Of a stretch of 64,000 nucleotides of DNA, positions 29,040-39,480 are shown piece after piece (positions within the stretch are counted from its first letter, which is position 1; each line of letters opens with the position of its first letter). The notes under the pieces were generated by a model, which ran no database searches, had not been told where the DNA came from, and saw only the letters and a program-made list of their open reading frames with translations. The stretch is from Odobenus rosmarus divergens (taxonomy: Eukaryota > Chordata > Mammalia > Carnivora > Odobenidae), in contig NW_004450322.1 in the NCBI RefSeq assembly GCF_000321225.1, positions 1,596,069 through 1,660,068 of the forward strand, given 5' to 3'. Both the position numbers and the translations under genes were made by a program.

Positions 29040-30250
29040 TGAACCTGGGAGATGGTGGAGGATATACTATTTGACAAATGCTTCTGGGAACATTAAGGGA
29101 AAAATAAAGTTAGTAAATGAACAATCAGTCCATTTTCCCACCAATTCCTCTCTGCCCAGTTTGAAATGTCACCAATCATCATATACCCTGAAACACATTC
29201 CAGATCTATTAAAGAGATAAATAAGAATATCCAGTAGTGCTCTTGGGCTTCTTGTATGTCAGGCCCTATGCTAAGCACTTAACGTGGTTAGTACATTTAA
29301 TCCTCACAACAACTCTTTGAGGTAGGTGCTACTATAATCATCACACTACATGTGAGGAAATGAACGTACAGACAAGTCAAATGCCTGGCTAAAAATCACA
29401 CAGATGGCTTGGGGTGAGGTTGGGTTTGTCCCAGACAGTCTGACTCCAGTACCCACACTCTTAACCTCCACAGCAAATGGAAAAAATGAAGCCATAGAAG
29501 AGACTAGAAGCCAACACAGGTGAACATTTATCTCATTTTCAAGTGGGAAAGGACTTTCTAAGCACAAAACCAGAGACAGTAACCACAGAAGAAAAGAGTA
29601 ACCCATTTCACTATATAAAAACATCATAGTATCACAAAACTCCATAAACAAATAGAAACAGTGAGTGATGAATTGGGGGAAAATATCTGCTATACATGTA
29701 TGGCTATTGGAAGGTTAATATCCTTTCTAAATAAAAAGCTGTGACAAATCAATAAGAAAAAAAATGATGAACACCCCATTGGGACTAAGGATATGACCAG
29801 ACAACTTAAGAAAAAATACAAATGATGAATAAATAGTATAAATAATCAAAGAATGCAAATGTCAACAACGTGGTAATATTTTTTCTTACCTGGTATGCTG
29901 AGGAAGGATTTAAAAATGATAATACCCACCCAGGGTTAGCTTGAGTACAAGAAGCATATAACAGGACAGCCTTTTGGAAGAACGATATGCAGAGAGGGTC
30001 AGACACCTTAAAAATGCACACGCCCCTTGTCCCAGCAACTCCATTTTCAGGAATCCAAGGAAGTAATCAGGGATGATTATGGGGGAAAGAACTAGAAACA
30101 ATCCAAATGTCCAGGAATTGACATTTGGTCGAACCAGTCGTGTTTCATACCAGTGTGAGGATAGTCTTGACAGCCATGAAAGATCCTATGTTGAAACAAT
30201 TTTTAGTGATCTACAAAGATGCTCCTATTAATTGAATAAGGCAGGAACAA
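29040..30250 (+). mobile_element. Old L1 3' fragments with an inserted reverse MIR
   Basis: 'gctgtgacaaatcaataaga', 'caaatgtcaacaacgtggta' and 'gaaacaatccaaatgtccag' are L1M 3'-end words in order. A reverse MIR sits at about 29255-29465. All frames are broken. Confidence 0.55.
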
Positions 30251-30382
30251 AACCAATAGAGAGCGTGGTTCTAATTTGGTTAAAAAAAAATACTAACAGC
30301 TAACAGTGAGCGCTTGCTAAGGCTGCAGAGATGAGCTCACCCCAGCCCTGAACAGCCTGCTTGGTTCCTGGACACGGACTCT

Positions 30383-30384
<2 letters not shown>

Positions 30385-30426
<42 letters not shown>
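30385..30426. repeat. (AC)n microsatellite
   Basis: A 40-bp AC run, followed by TCATGCACACATGG, about 0.8 kb from the sequence gap. Confidence 0.95.
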
Positions 30427-30428
<2 letters not shown>

Positions 30429-31208
30429 ATGCACACATGGTCCCGGGGTAGGACCACACAGCTAAACCACGATTGACGGTGGCACAAAGTGCCCCCCAGG
30501 AGGTCCTCTCGTGCCGTGCAAGCCCAAGTTCAACTGAGCGCTCAGCCTGACCTGACAGCTCACTATCCTCCTTTGATCGGGGCAAACAGAACTGATGCTC
30601 ACTCTGGTAAAATGGAAATTGTCCTCACTGACGTTACTCAATCCACTATTATTAGGCACCAACTGTACCAAGCTCTGTGCTGGAAGCTGGGTGGCGGGGG
30701 AAGGCTAGACAAGAGAGCAGGAGAGACAGTGGGAGAAAGACGGAGGAAAGGAGAGAGGGGGAGCGTGGTGAAGATGGAGGAGACAGAGACAGGGAAGCTG
30801 GGCAGAGCCAGAGAAAGGGCGGTGGAGGGTCCGAGTGCCAGGGAAACGGGGGGGGTGGGGGGGCAGAGCGACACGAAGGAGGGGGACAGGGCGAGCAGAC
30901 AGAGAGGGGTGGGAGCTATCGAGAGACAAGAGACGAAGAAGACGGAGGGGTGTAGTTGAAAGTTCCAGTTACACCTGGACAGTTTCAAGTTGTTCCAAGC
31001 TCTGAAATGTGTAAAGACTGGCAGTTGGCCTATTTAAAAAAAAAAATCCTGCCCATCTACATAGCAATCAATTTATTTATCGTTGCCTCTGCCCACGCAT
31101 CGATTAAGCACTTTCCCAGTCAGTCTGCCGGCATTTATTATTACTATTATTATTGTAAAAAAAATCTCTTACCTGGCTGAGCCACAGGAGCTGTGTGTGT
31201 CTTGACGG

Positions 31209-31258
31209 NNNNNNNNNNNNNNNNNNNNNNNNNNNNNNNNNNNNNNNNNNNNNNNNNN
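31209..31258. other. Assembly gap (50 N)
   Basis: Exactly fifty N, a common placeholder for a gap of unknown size. On the left is unique DNA ending in a minus-strand CAG then gtaagag donor-like site (31171-31160 area). On the right is the 5' end of an L1. The gap may therefore hide several kilobases of L1 and possibly the first exon of FOXP3. Confidence 0.98.
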
Positions 31259-31440
31259 TTCCAGAAAGTGGTCACTTTTCTGTTCAGAGAGTTGTTGCCA
31301 TTCTTTTCTTCAATCTCCTGTTTAGTTCGTAGATGTTCAGAATGGTTTACTCCCTATCCAGCTGAATTCCTGGGACCAGACAAAATCCAGGTCTCCTACT
31401 CCTCCACCTCTTGCTCCGCCCCTCCATTTCTATTTTTGGA
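31259..31440 (-). mobile_element. 5' end of a second L1, running into the gap
   Basis: Reading the minus strand, the segment starts GGAGGGGCGGAGCAAG and continues GGAGTAGGAGACCTGGAT, TCCCAGGAATTCAGCTGGAT and CATTCTGAACATCTACGAAC. This is how carnivore L1 5' UTRs begin. It abuts the ORF2 of another L1 on one side and the N-gap on the other, so its body is missing from the assembly. Confidence 0.65.
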
Positions 31441-31887
31441 ACAGCTTCAGAAGAATAGGTATTAACTCTTCTTTAAAAATCTGTTAGAATTCTCCTGGGA
31501 AGCCAATTTCTTGGCTGGTTATTGGTCTGTTCAAATTTTCTATTTCTTCCTGTTTCTGTTTGGTAGTCGTAAGTTTCTAGGAAGTTGTCCATTTCTTCCA
31601 GTTTGCCCAGTTTGTTGGCATATAACTTCTCATTGTATACTCTTATAATCTATGTATTTCTGTTGTGTTGGTTGTGCTCTCTCCTCTATCATTTGTGATT
31701 TTATATATTTGGGTCCTTTCTCTACTTTTGATAAGTCCAGCTATGGGTTATCTATTTTATTCTTATGAAGAACCAGCTCTTTTTTGTTAACCTGTTCTAC
31801 TGGTTTTTGTTTGTTTGTTTGTTTGTTTCTATATCATTTATTTCTGCTCTAATCTTTATAATTTCCCTTCTGCTGGCTTTAGTCTTT

Positions 31888-31930
<43 letters not shown>

Positions 31931-34110
31931 GTTTCTAGCTCCTTTAGATGTTAGGTTAGGTTGTGTATTTGAGACTTTTCTTGCTTCTTGAGGTAGGCCT
32001 GCACTGCAATATAGTTCCTTCTTAGGACATCTTTTGATGCATCCCAAAGGTTTTGGGATGTCATGCTTTCATTTTTATTTGCTTCTATGTATTTTTTTAA
32101 ATTCTTTTTTAATTTCCTGGTTAACTCATTCATTCTTTAGTAGGATGTTCTTTAACCTCCATGTATTTGAGGTCTTCCCAAATTTTTTCTTGTGGTTGAC
32201 TTCCAGTTTCATAGGGTTGTGATCTGAAAATATGCATGGTATGATCTCGATCATTTTGTACTTGATGAGAGCCGATTTGCAACCCAATATGTGATCTCTT
32301 CTACAGAATGCTATATGTGTACTTGAGAAGAATGTGTATTCTGCTGCTTTAGGATGAAATGTTCTGAATATATCTGTTAAGTCCACCTGGTCCAGTGTGT
32401 CATTCAAAGCCATTGTTTCCTTATTGGTTTTCTGCTTAGATGATTTGTCCACTGTTGCAAATGGGGTGTTAACATACCCTACTATTATTGTATATTCATC
32501 AATGAGTTTGTTTGTTATTAATTGATTTTTATATTTGGGTGCTCCCAAGTTGGGGGCATAAATATTTATCATTGTTAGATATTCTTGATTGATAGACCCA
32601 TTAATTATGATATAATGCCCTTCTTCACCTCTTGTTACGGTCTGTTTTAAAATCTAGTTTGTCTGATATAAGTTTGGCAACTCTGGCTTTCTTACGACAT
32701 CCATTAGCCTGATAGATGATTCTCCATCCCCTCACTTTCAATCTATAGATGTCTTTAGGTCTAAAATGAGTCTCCTGTAGGCAGCATATAGGCGGATTTT
32801 AATTTTGTTTATCCATTCTCATACCCTATGTCTTCTGAATGGCTCATTTAGTCCATTTACATTCAGAGTGATTACAAAGAGATATGAATTTATTGCCATT
32901 GTGTTACCTGTAGAGTTGGTGTCTCTGGTGATGTTCTCTGATTCTTTCTAGTTTTTGTTGCTTTTGGTCTTTTTCTCTCCACTCAAAGAGTCCCCCTTAA
33001 ATTTCTTGCAGGGTTGGTTTAGTGGTCATGAACTCCTTTAGTTTTTATTTCTCTGGAAAACTCTTTGTCTGTCCTTCTATTCTGAATGACAGCCTGACTC
33101 AATAAATAATTCTTGGCTGCATATTTTCCTCATTCAGTGTGCTGAATATTTCCTTCCACTCCTTTCTGGCTACCAAGACTCTGTGAACAGATCCACTGCA
33201 AACCTGATCTATCTTCCCTTGTAGGAAGGACCTTTTTTGCCTTGCTGCCTTCAGGATTCTTGCCTTGTCTGTGTATTTTGTGAATTTGACTATGATATGC
33301 TTTGATGATGGCCCGTTTCTGTTGAATTTAATGGGAGTTCTCTGTGCTTCTTGAATTTTGATGTCTGTGCCCTTCCCCAGATTGGGAAGTTTTCAGCTAT
33401 AATTTGAATAAAACTTCTGCCCCTTTATCTCACTCTTCATCTTCTGAGACTCCTATGATATGAATATTATTGTTTTACTAAGTCACTGAGTTCTCTAAGC
33501 CTACTTTCATGGTCCATTACTTTCCCTCTTCTTTTCAGCTTCATTATTTTTCACTGTTTTATCTTGTGTATCACTAATTCACTCCTCTGCTCCGTCCATC
33601 CTCATTTTTATGACCTCCATTTGTGTTTGCATCTTGGTTATAGCATTTTAAATTTCAGTCTGACTAGATTTCAGTTCTTTTATCTCTGTAGTAAAAGATG
33701 CCTTAGTGTCTTCTATGCTTTTTTCAAGCCCAGCTAGTATCCTTAAAATCATTGTTTTAAATTCTAGGTCAGACATTTTACTTTTCTCTGTATTGATTAA
33801 ATCCCTGGCCAAGAGTTCTACCTCATGTACTTTCTTTTGGGCTGAATTCCTCCATCTTGTCTTTTTCTCCAGAAAAGAAAAGAAGAAAGAGAAAAAATAA
33901 CATAGAAACAAAACAAAAATAATGAACAAACAAAAAAACAAAAATGAAGCAAAAAAAAAAAAAAAACAAATGAAAAACGGAGGTGTCCCAAGCAGGCAGA
34001 GATACCACTCTGTGAATGTGATGGGATGGGAAAAAAACCAGGGAAAGAAACTGAATAGGGCTGGGTTTCCAGAGGCCTTGCCCTGCTCCATGCCTCAGTT
34101 TCCCCTTAGG
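31441..34110 (-). mobile_element. L1 LINE: 5' region, ORF1 start and ORF2 endonuclease part
   Basis: The minus strand carries, from high to low coordinate, an ORF1-like start (RWRNSAQKKVHEVELLARD and following, near 33.8 kb), then the inter-ORF region. The ORF2 endonuclease domain is at 32572-32126 (INIYAPNLGAPKYKNQL; the usual IIVGDFNTP reads IIVGYVNTP; SDHNPMKLEV). ORF2 ends early at about 31.45 kb, before the reverse transcriptase. Frames contain stops and a (GT)20 at 31889-31928, so the element is dead. Confidence 0.85.
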
Positions 34111-35286
34111 TAGAATTGATGGTCATCACTGCTCTTACTGCCCAGGGAGGGGGAGCTCTGCAATCCATCTCCCCACCGAGAGGAACATGGAAGTTATTTC
34201 ACAGAGGAAAATGCACAAGTCACAGAATCTAACAGTCTGAGAATCACTGGCTCCCAGAATCCACTTAGCATCACCGAGTGAGGAGAGGGAGAAAAGTCTC
34301 GTCTCATCACATCGTAGGGCCTGAGAGCTCTAACCTGGAGGGTACCCTACAGGGAAGGTCCTGATGAGCCCCCCGGTGTTAATGCATCCGTCCTCATGAA
34401 GCCCAGAGGCCCCTTGGGGCCCCGACCCTCTCCTAGTCAGGGACACTGTGACCTGATGCTTCTGAGGCCCTCAGCCTTTGCAATTTTCTACTTTGAAAAA
34501 CCCCAGTTTCCAAGCTTTTCAGATGCCATAGATCCATCATCATCCCCATAGCTGACATTTATCTCCAATTTTCCATGGGCCAGACACCGTGCTGGACGAT
34601 TCTCCCAAGTGATCACATTCAATCCTCACCACAGCCCTTTGCGGTCCATCTTGTCATCATGGCCGTTATACAGAGGCACGAAGTAGTTGAGTGACTTGCC
34701 CAAGATGACAGAGCTGGCAAGTGGGGGCTCTGCCTTCTTTGGTGCCGGGAGGGCTTAAAAACCCCCAGGTTTCCTTGGGCCAAACAGTCTTGGGTCTTAA
34801 ATTCTAGGCTGCAGTGACAGGGAAGTTCTGAGATTTGGAGATTCCTCTGGGGGCTTGAAGCTTGTAAGGTTTTATGGTTGTCCAAGAATTGGTGCTGCAT
34901 TTCCATACTTGAGCAGTAGCCCTCTTTAACCAGCGGTCAACAGGGGAGACCGGGCCCCAGGGCCTTCTCCTGAGAGGTCATGGCTGCCGCTCCCAGCCCC
35001 CGGCTCCTCAGCGCCCTGCATGGCCCAGGGTTCTGTCATCCAATGTCTACTCCAAGCCCTCTGCAAGACTGGCTTCAGGCCTGGGGAAGAGAAATTGGAA
35101 ACCGCTTTTTATTCACATGGTACCAACCTAGTGGCCAAGACCCACCCCTTTGCCCCTTCACCTTCCCCGCTCCCCGCCCCCCACTTCCCAAGCCCTGAAA
35201 AAAAGGAGAGCCTCTTTCCTTAACTCTGACTCACCTTTCTGGAAAAGCCCAGAGGGGGCCTGATGGTCTGGCTTTGTGAAGATAAG

Positions 35287-35314
35287 AAATCTCTCTCTGT
35301 CAAATAAATAAATA

Positions 35315-35345
<31 letters not shown>
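35287..35345 (+). mobile_element. 5'-truncated Can-SINE tail
   Basis: Only CTCTCTCTGTCAAATAAATA, the AAATC motif and a poly(A) of about 25 remain, the 3' end of a Can-SINE. Confidence 0.8.
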
Positions 35346-36299
35346 CCCAACCCTCCCTACCATTAGTTCAAAACAAAACTTTCACTGGTTGAGGTTTCTG
35401 AGTTGGTGGGACACATCTGAGACCCAAAGATGGCCTGTGTGCACTGGGCAGCCAGGAGAGGCACCGAAGTGGGATGAGGTCCTCAGGTTGGAGGCTTGCA
35501 AGGGGCTTAACAGGTGTGGCATGTGGTTGGGAGCAAGTGGGTGTGAGGCGCTTGTTCACCAGGAGTTTTGGGGAGCTACCTTTAGGGATGTTCCCAAGGC
35601 TAATGTTCCCTTGCTCCGCATGGACTTGGGTCTGAACATTCCTTATACTTCCTGTATAACTATAAACTAGGCCAGTTCTAGAGGCTGAAGCCTCATTCCT
35701 TGCCGCAGGACCTGTCCCCTTTTGAGAGAGGGGGCTGGTTTTCTTTTATAGGGTCAGAGGTGTGTGCTGGATCCTCTTTATACCCTCCCTAGACCATCTC
35801 TCCCTTACTTTCATTCGCTCCAGGAGAGGAGTGGCCAGAGAAGTAGGGGGATGACTGAGTGAGGGTGGTGGCCCAGGGTTCCAGGAGGTCACTTGAGTGG
35901 GACTCGGGGTAGGGGGGGGGTGACGCTGCTGCTGCTGAGAGCCAGGACCCTTGCAGAGTAAGGGCTGGGGGGTCGAGTGGGCAGAGAGGGGCAGAGCTCA
36001 CCACCTCCTCTCTCTCCGTACTGGACTATATCCTCTTGCGTGGAAGGCCTCTGGGGGAGAGTACACGGGATTACACAGACAGGTCTGTGAGAGTCCCCAG
36101 AGAAGGGGGGTGGGGGTGGGGGCACTTTGACACACTCGAAGGAGGTGAGGGATGGAGCCATGGAGATATCTGAGCGATTCCAGAAGAAACGGCCAGCTCA
36201 AAAGTCCTGAGTGGGAGTGTGTGATTCGCTCTAGGTCTACGAAGGTGGTCAGTGTGGTTAGAGTGGTGTAAGTGAGAGGAAGAGGGGTAGAAGGTGAGG

Positions 36300-36645
36300 T
36301 CAGAGAGGAGATGTGGGGCTTAGACCCTGCAGGACTTTGTAGCCCGTGGTAAGGACTTTGGCTTTTACTCTGAGTGAGGAGGAGGCCACAGGAGGGTTGT
36401 GAGTAGAGAAGAGACATGAACTGCCTTAGGATTTAAGAGGATCCCTCTGACTGCAGAGTATGGAACAGACTGTAGGAGTGAAGATGGAAGCAGGGGCACC
36501 AGACATGAGGAGGCTACCGCAGTAGTCCAGTGACTGATGATGGTGCTGGCAATGGAGGGGGTGAGGGGAGGCTGGATTCACGAAACATTCTGAATGGAGA
36601 GTGCACAGAATTTGCTGAAGGCTGAGAGCCGTGGGGCCAGACCGG
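36300..36645 (+). repeat. Dispersed repeat copy 2 (family not assigned)
   Basis: 'ggacttttggcttttactctg'-like text, 'tttaagaggatccctctgac', 'agactgtaggagtgaagatg' and 'ggaggctaccgcagtagtcc' match the copies at 50.3-50.5 kb word for word with about 20 percent drift. Confidence 0.5.
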
Positions 36646-37559
36646 GACACAGATAATGCCCTAACTAAAAGTCAGAAGAAACCCCTCCAATTCTATCTTG
36701 TTTAAGCCCCTATTCTTTTGTGATTTTTTTTTTCCCCTGTTGCTTGCAACTGAACATATTCCTTCCTGATCCATGACCCCGCCCTGGACACTGAGACCTG
36801 AGGAGGGGGAGGCTACTGGGGAGACCTCCTCTCAGGATGTTGCACGTCAGCACCTTGCATACAGTAGGTGTTAGAAAACCCTCCCAGGATGGAGGGGGAA
36901 ATGTACGAAGGGCCATGCTCAGTGGACAAAGCCACATTTCAGTTCCCACAGGAGGCAGGACCTCAAAGGAGATTGGAAAGGGTGAGGAAGCAGGAGCAGC
37001 GCTGTGGCAGAGGGAACGGCAGGAGCAGAGATGGGGGACAGAAAGAGGGAAGTGAGGCCACCTTGGGGTGTGGAGTGCCAGTGGGGCAAGAAAGGCAGGC
37101 CTTTGGTTTGTGATTACATTAGATGTCTGCCAACGTGTCCAACCAACTCCTGGCGCCATACAGTCGGGCTCAGTGTTTTGCTGAGCTGAAGTCTGAAAAA
37201 GCTCATTTTCCAGAATAGGTCAATTTTTCATTTGGCCATTCATTCAACAATGGTGCCAAGTCCTGGAGAATGCTGAGGGTGACAATCAAGAACATTCTTG
37301 GCTAGTGGCATTGCTCAAGCAAGGGTTCCCAGGTGGGCAGGAAAAGACCCAGTTACAGCGACAGGAGAGTCCGTTTTGCTTTCTTAGACCTCACACTAGG
37401 GTGCGGTCTAGGTCTTCAGGGACTCGGCATTCACAGCCCTGGGGCAATGAAAAGTCACGGAGGGCTAAGGAGATGGTATTATCCAACCACAAGAGGCATA
37501 CTCTTCCCAACGGCTGCGTGCATTTTACGGCCCTGCGGCCCAGCCACCCTACAGCCCAG

Positions 37560-38496
37560 ACCGCCACCTCTGGCCCCTTTATTGGCTGTTCCATCCCCTC
37601 CTTCACACAACCTCCAACACCCCGGTTGGCTCTGCTCTTGCCCGTTCCGCCTCCGTGTCCTTCCATCCCGCTAGACTTTGCAGCCTTGGCATTGGTTCAT
37701 TTCGTTCTAGCCCTACCCTTTGAGGTCTCAACTGCCTTCATTCTGGCTCCCTCATTGGCTAGCCACCATCTCTCTCTTCCTAGCTCCCGCCTCCGCCGTC
37801 CACCCCCATTGGCCCTGCCCCTCCAGTCCCGCCTCCGAGGCCGCCCTTACACCGCCTCTTGGGTCTCTTTCTAGCCTTCGTATTCGCTAGTTCAGCCCTA
37901 GCACCGCCTCTTGAAGGCAGAGTGCAAGCTCACACGACTCCCCACCGGCTCGCTGTAGCCATTATCTTTTCGTCATCTCCTCTACGCCACTGGGCGCGTG
38001 GCTCCCCATTGGCTATTCGCAGTCTCTGTCTTCGCGTCCCAGCGCCTACGCAACCAAGGGATCTCCTGCTTTTCGGGCCGCTCCGTTCGCTCCCCGCTGC
38101 CCCCATCGCCTGTAGTCATTCTATTTTCCCCGCCGCACACATGCCGCTCCCGCTCACACTCCCGCACTAGCTGTCCTACTCTTGCGCTTTCCATCCCGGA
38201 CCCCGCACCACCCCTAGTTAGGCCTCCCCATTGATTCCCTGATCATCCCGCCTCCCGCACCGCCCACTCTCGGGCATCCCCATTGGCTGCGTGCTTCTCC
38301 CGCACTCGCTTCACCGCTACGTCATCCGTGCGCGGCTCCCTATTGGCTTTCTGCTATACCTGTCTTCGTCTCACCGCCTACAGCCCCCGTGAGCCGTACC
38401 CCCCCGCGCTGGCCTTCCCATTGGCTGCCCGCCCCTTCAGGCCCTGCCCCCGCCGGTCCCGCCACCGGTGCCGTCGGTGCCGCCGCCGCCGCCGAC
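37560..38496 (+). promoter_or_regulatory. PPP1R3F: PPP1R3F promoter: array of inverted CCAAT boxes
   Basis: ATTGG (inverted CCAAT, the NF-Y core) occurs at 37581, 37691, 37754, 37808, 38008, 38282, 38342 and 38420, mostly as C/TATTGGCT. A decayed ATTGA lies at 38230. Around several boxes the flanks are alike ('tccc[ca]attggct' then 'ctgtcttcg' then 'agcgcctac' or 'accgcctac'), so the region looks like a diverged tandem repeat. It is GC-rich and has no TATA box. A CRE-like CTACGTCATC is at 38319-38328. The exact transcription start is not visible. Confidence 0.65.
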
Positions 38497-39480
38497 ATGG
38501 CGCGCCCGGCCCCTGTGGAGCCCCCGCTGCGGCATCCCGCGCCCCCCTCGCCGGCCGCGGGCGAGCCCCGCACCTCTGTGGAGGCGGCGGTGGCCCCGCG
38601 GAGAGTGCTGTTCGCCGACGAGGCCCTGGGGCTGCCGCTGGCGCAGCTGCGCCGCTACCGACCGTGGGGCGGGCCCGGGGCGGGCAAGATGGCGGCGGCG
38701 GCCGGGCAAGATGGCGACGGCGGCGGGGCTGACGAGGACGACGATGGCGAGGATGGGGATGAAGGGGAGGAGGAAGAGGAGGCTGGCCCTGCGCCCTCGC
38801 CGCTGTGCCCCGTCCCCGCTGGCGGGGGGTTTTACCTGGTGCCCACATTTTCGCTGCCGCCCGCGCCGGGCCGTCTGGAGCGCTTGGGGCGCGTCATGGT
38901 GGAGCTGGAGGCGCTGCTGCCGCCTCCCGGAGCGGTCCCCGGGGGTGCCGGGGTGTGGGTGCCTGGGGGGCGCCCGCCGGTGCTGCGCGGGTTGGTACGC
39001 GTGCTGAACCGCTCCTTCGAGAAGGCGGTGCACGTGCGGGCCTCACACGACGGCTGGGCTTCCTTCTGCGACCACCCAGCGCGCTACGTCCCGCGCAGCC
39101 CGCCGGGGGCAGGAGCGGGAGGACCAGGAGCAGGAGATCCCATCCTGGATCCCGGCCTGGGCCTGGGCTTGGGCCCTGGCCAGGCGTCCGCCTCCTCGCC
39201 CGACGACGGCGGCCGCACTGACCGCTTTGCCTTCCAGCTGCCCTTTGCTGAGGGCGCGGGCGATGGGGCGCGCCTGGACTTCGTGGTGCGCTATGAGACC
39301 CCCGAGGGCACTTTCTGGGCCAACAACCAAGGCCGCAACTACACAGTCCTGCTCCGGATCGCACCCGCTCCCACACCCACTGATGCCGAAGGGCTGCCCC
39401 AGCAGCAGCAGCTGCAGCAGCTGGAGCCACAGCCCGAGTGCCAGGGTCCCGTGGAGGCTGAGGCCAGGCAGCTGAAGAGC
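38020..39480. other. CpG island over PPP1R3F promoter and exon 1
   Basis: CpG density is high from the CCAAT-box region through almost all of exon 1, in contrast to the CpG-poor flanks. Exon 1 is about 1 kb and most codons end in G or C. Confidence 0.85.

Larger units (their letters stand above)
34111..38000. other. FOXP3-PPP1R3F interval, no gene recognised
   Basis: The stretch holds a reverse MIR (34545-34740), a truncated SINE tail (35287-35345), a dispersed repeat copy (36300-36640) and otherwise unique sequence. Conserved FOXP3 promoter elements might lie in the first part, but I could not recognise the known FOXP3 first exon or its TATA region here. Reading frames are short and unconvincing. 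Confidence 0.5.

Noticed and set aside
31193..31465. ORF reading through the N-run
   Set aside because: It spans an assembly gap and L1 5' sequence, so the X residues are an artefact.
32126..32572. 148-aa minus ORF with an endonuclease-like domain
   Set aside because: Kept only as part of L1. It is a fragment of L1 ORF2, not a host gene.
38389..38496. 36-codon upstream extension of PPP1R3F
   Set aside because: The frame is open, but its first codon is GTG and there is no upstream ATG. The ATG at 38497 has a good context and matches the known protein start.
38437..39033. Long antisense and alternative-frame ORFs in PPP1R3F exon 1
   Set aside because: High GC content lengthens all frames. 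Only one frame gives RVLF, CBM21 and phase-consistent splicing.
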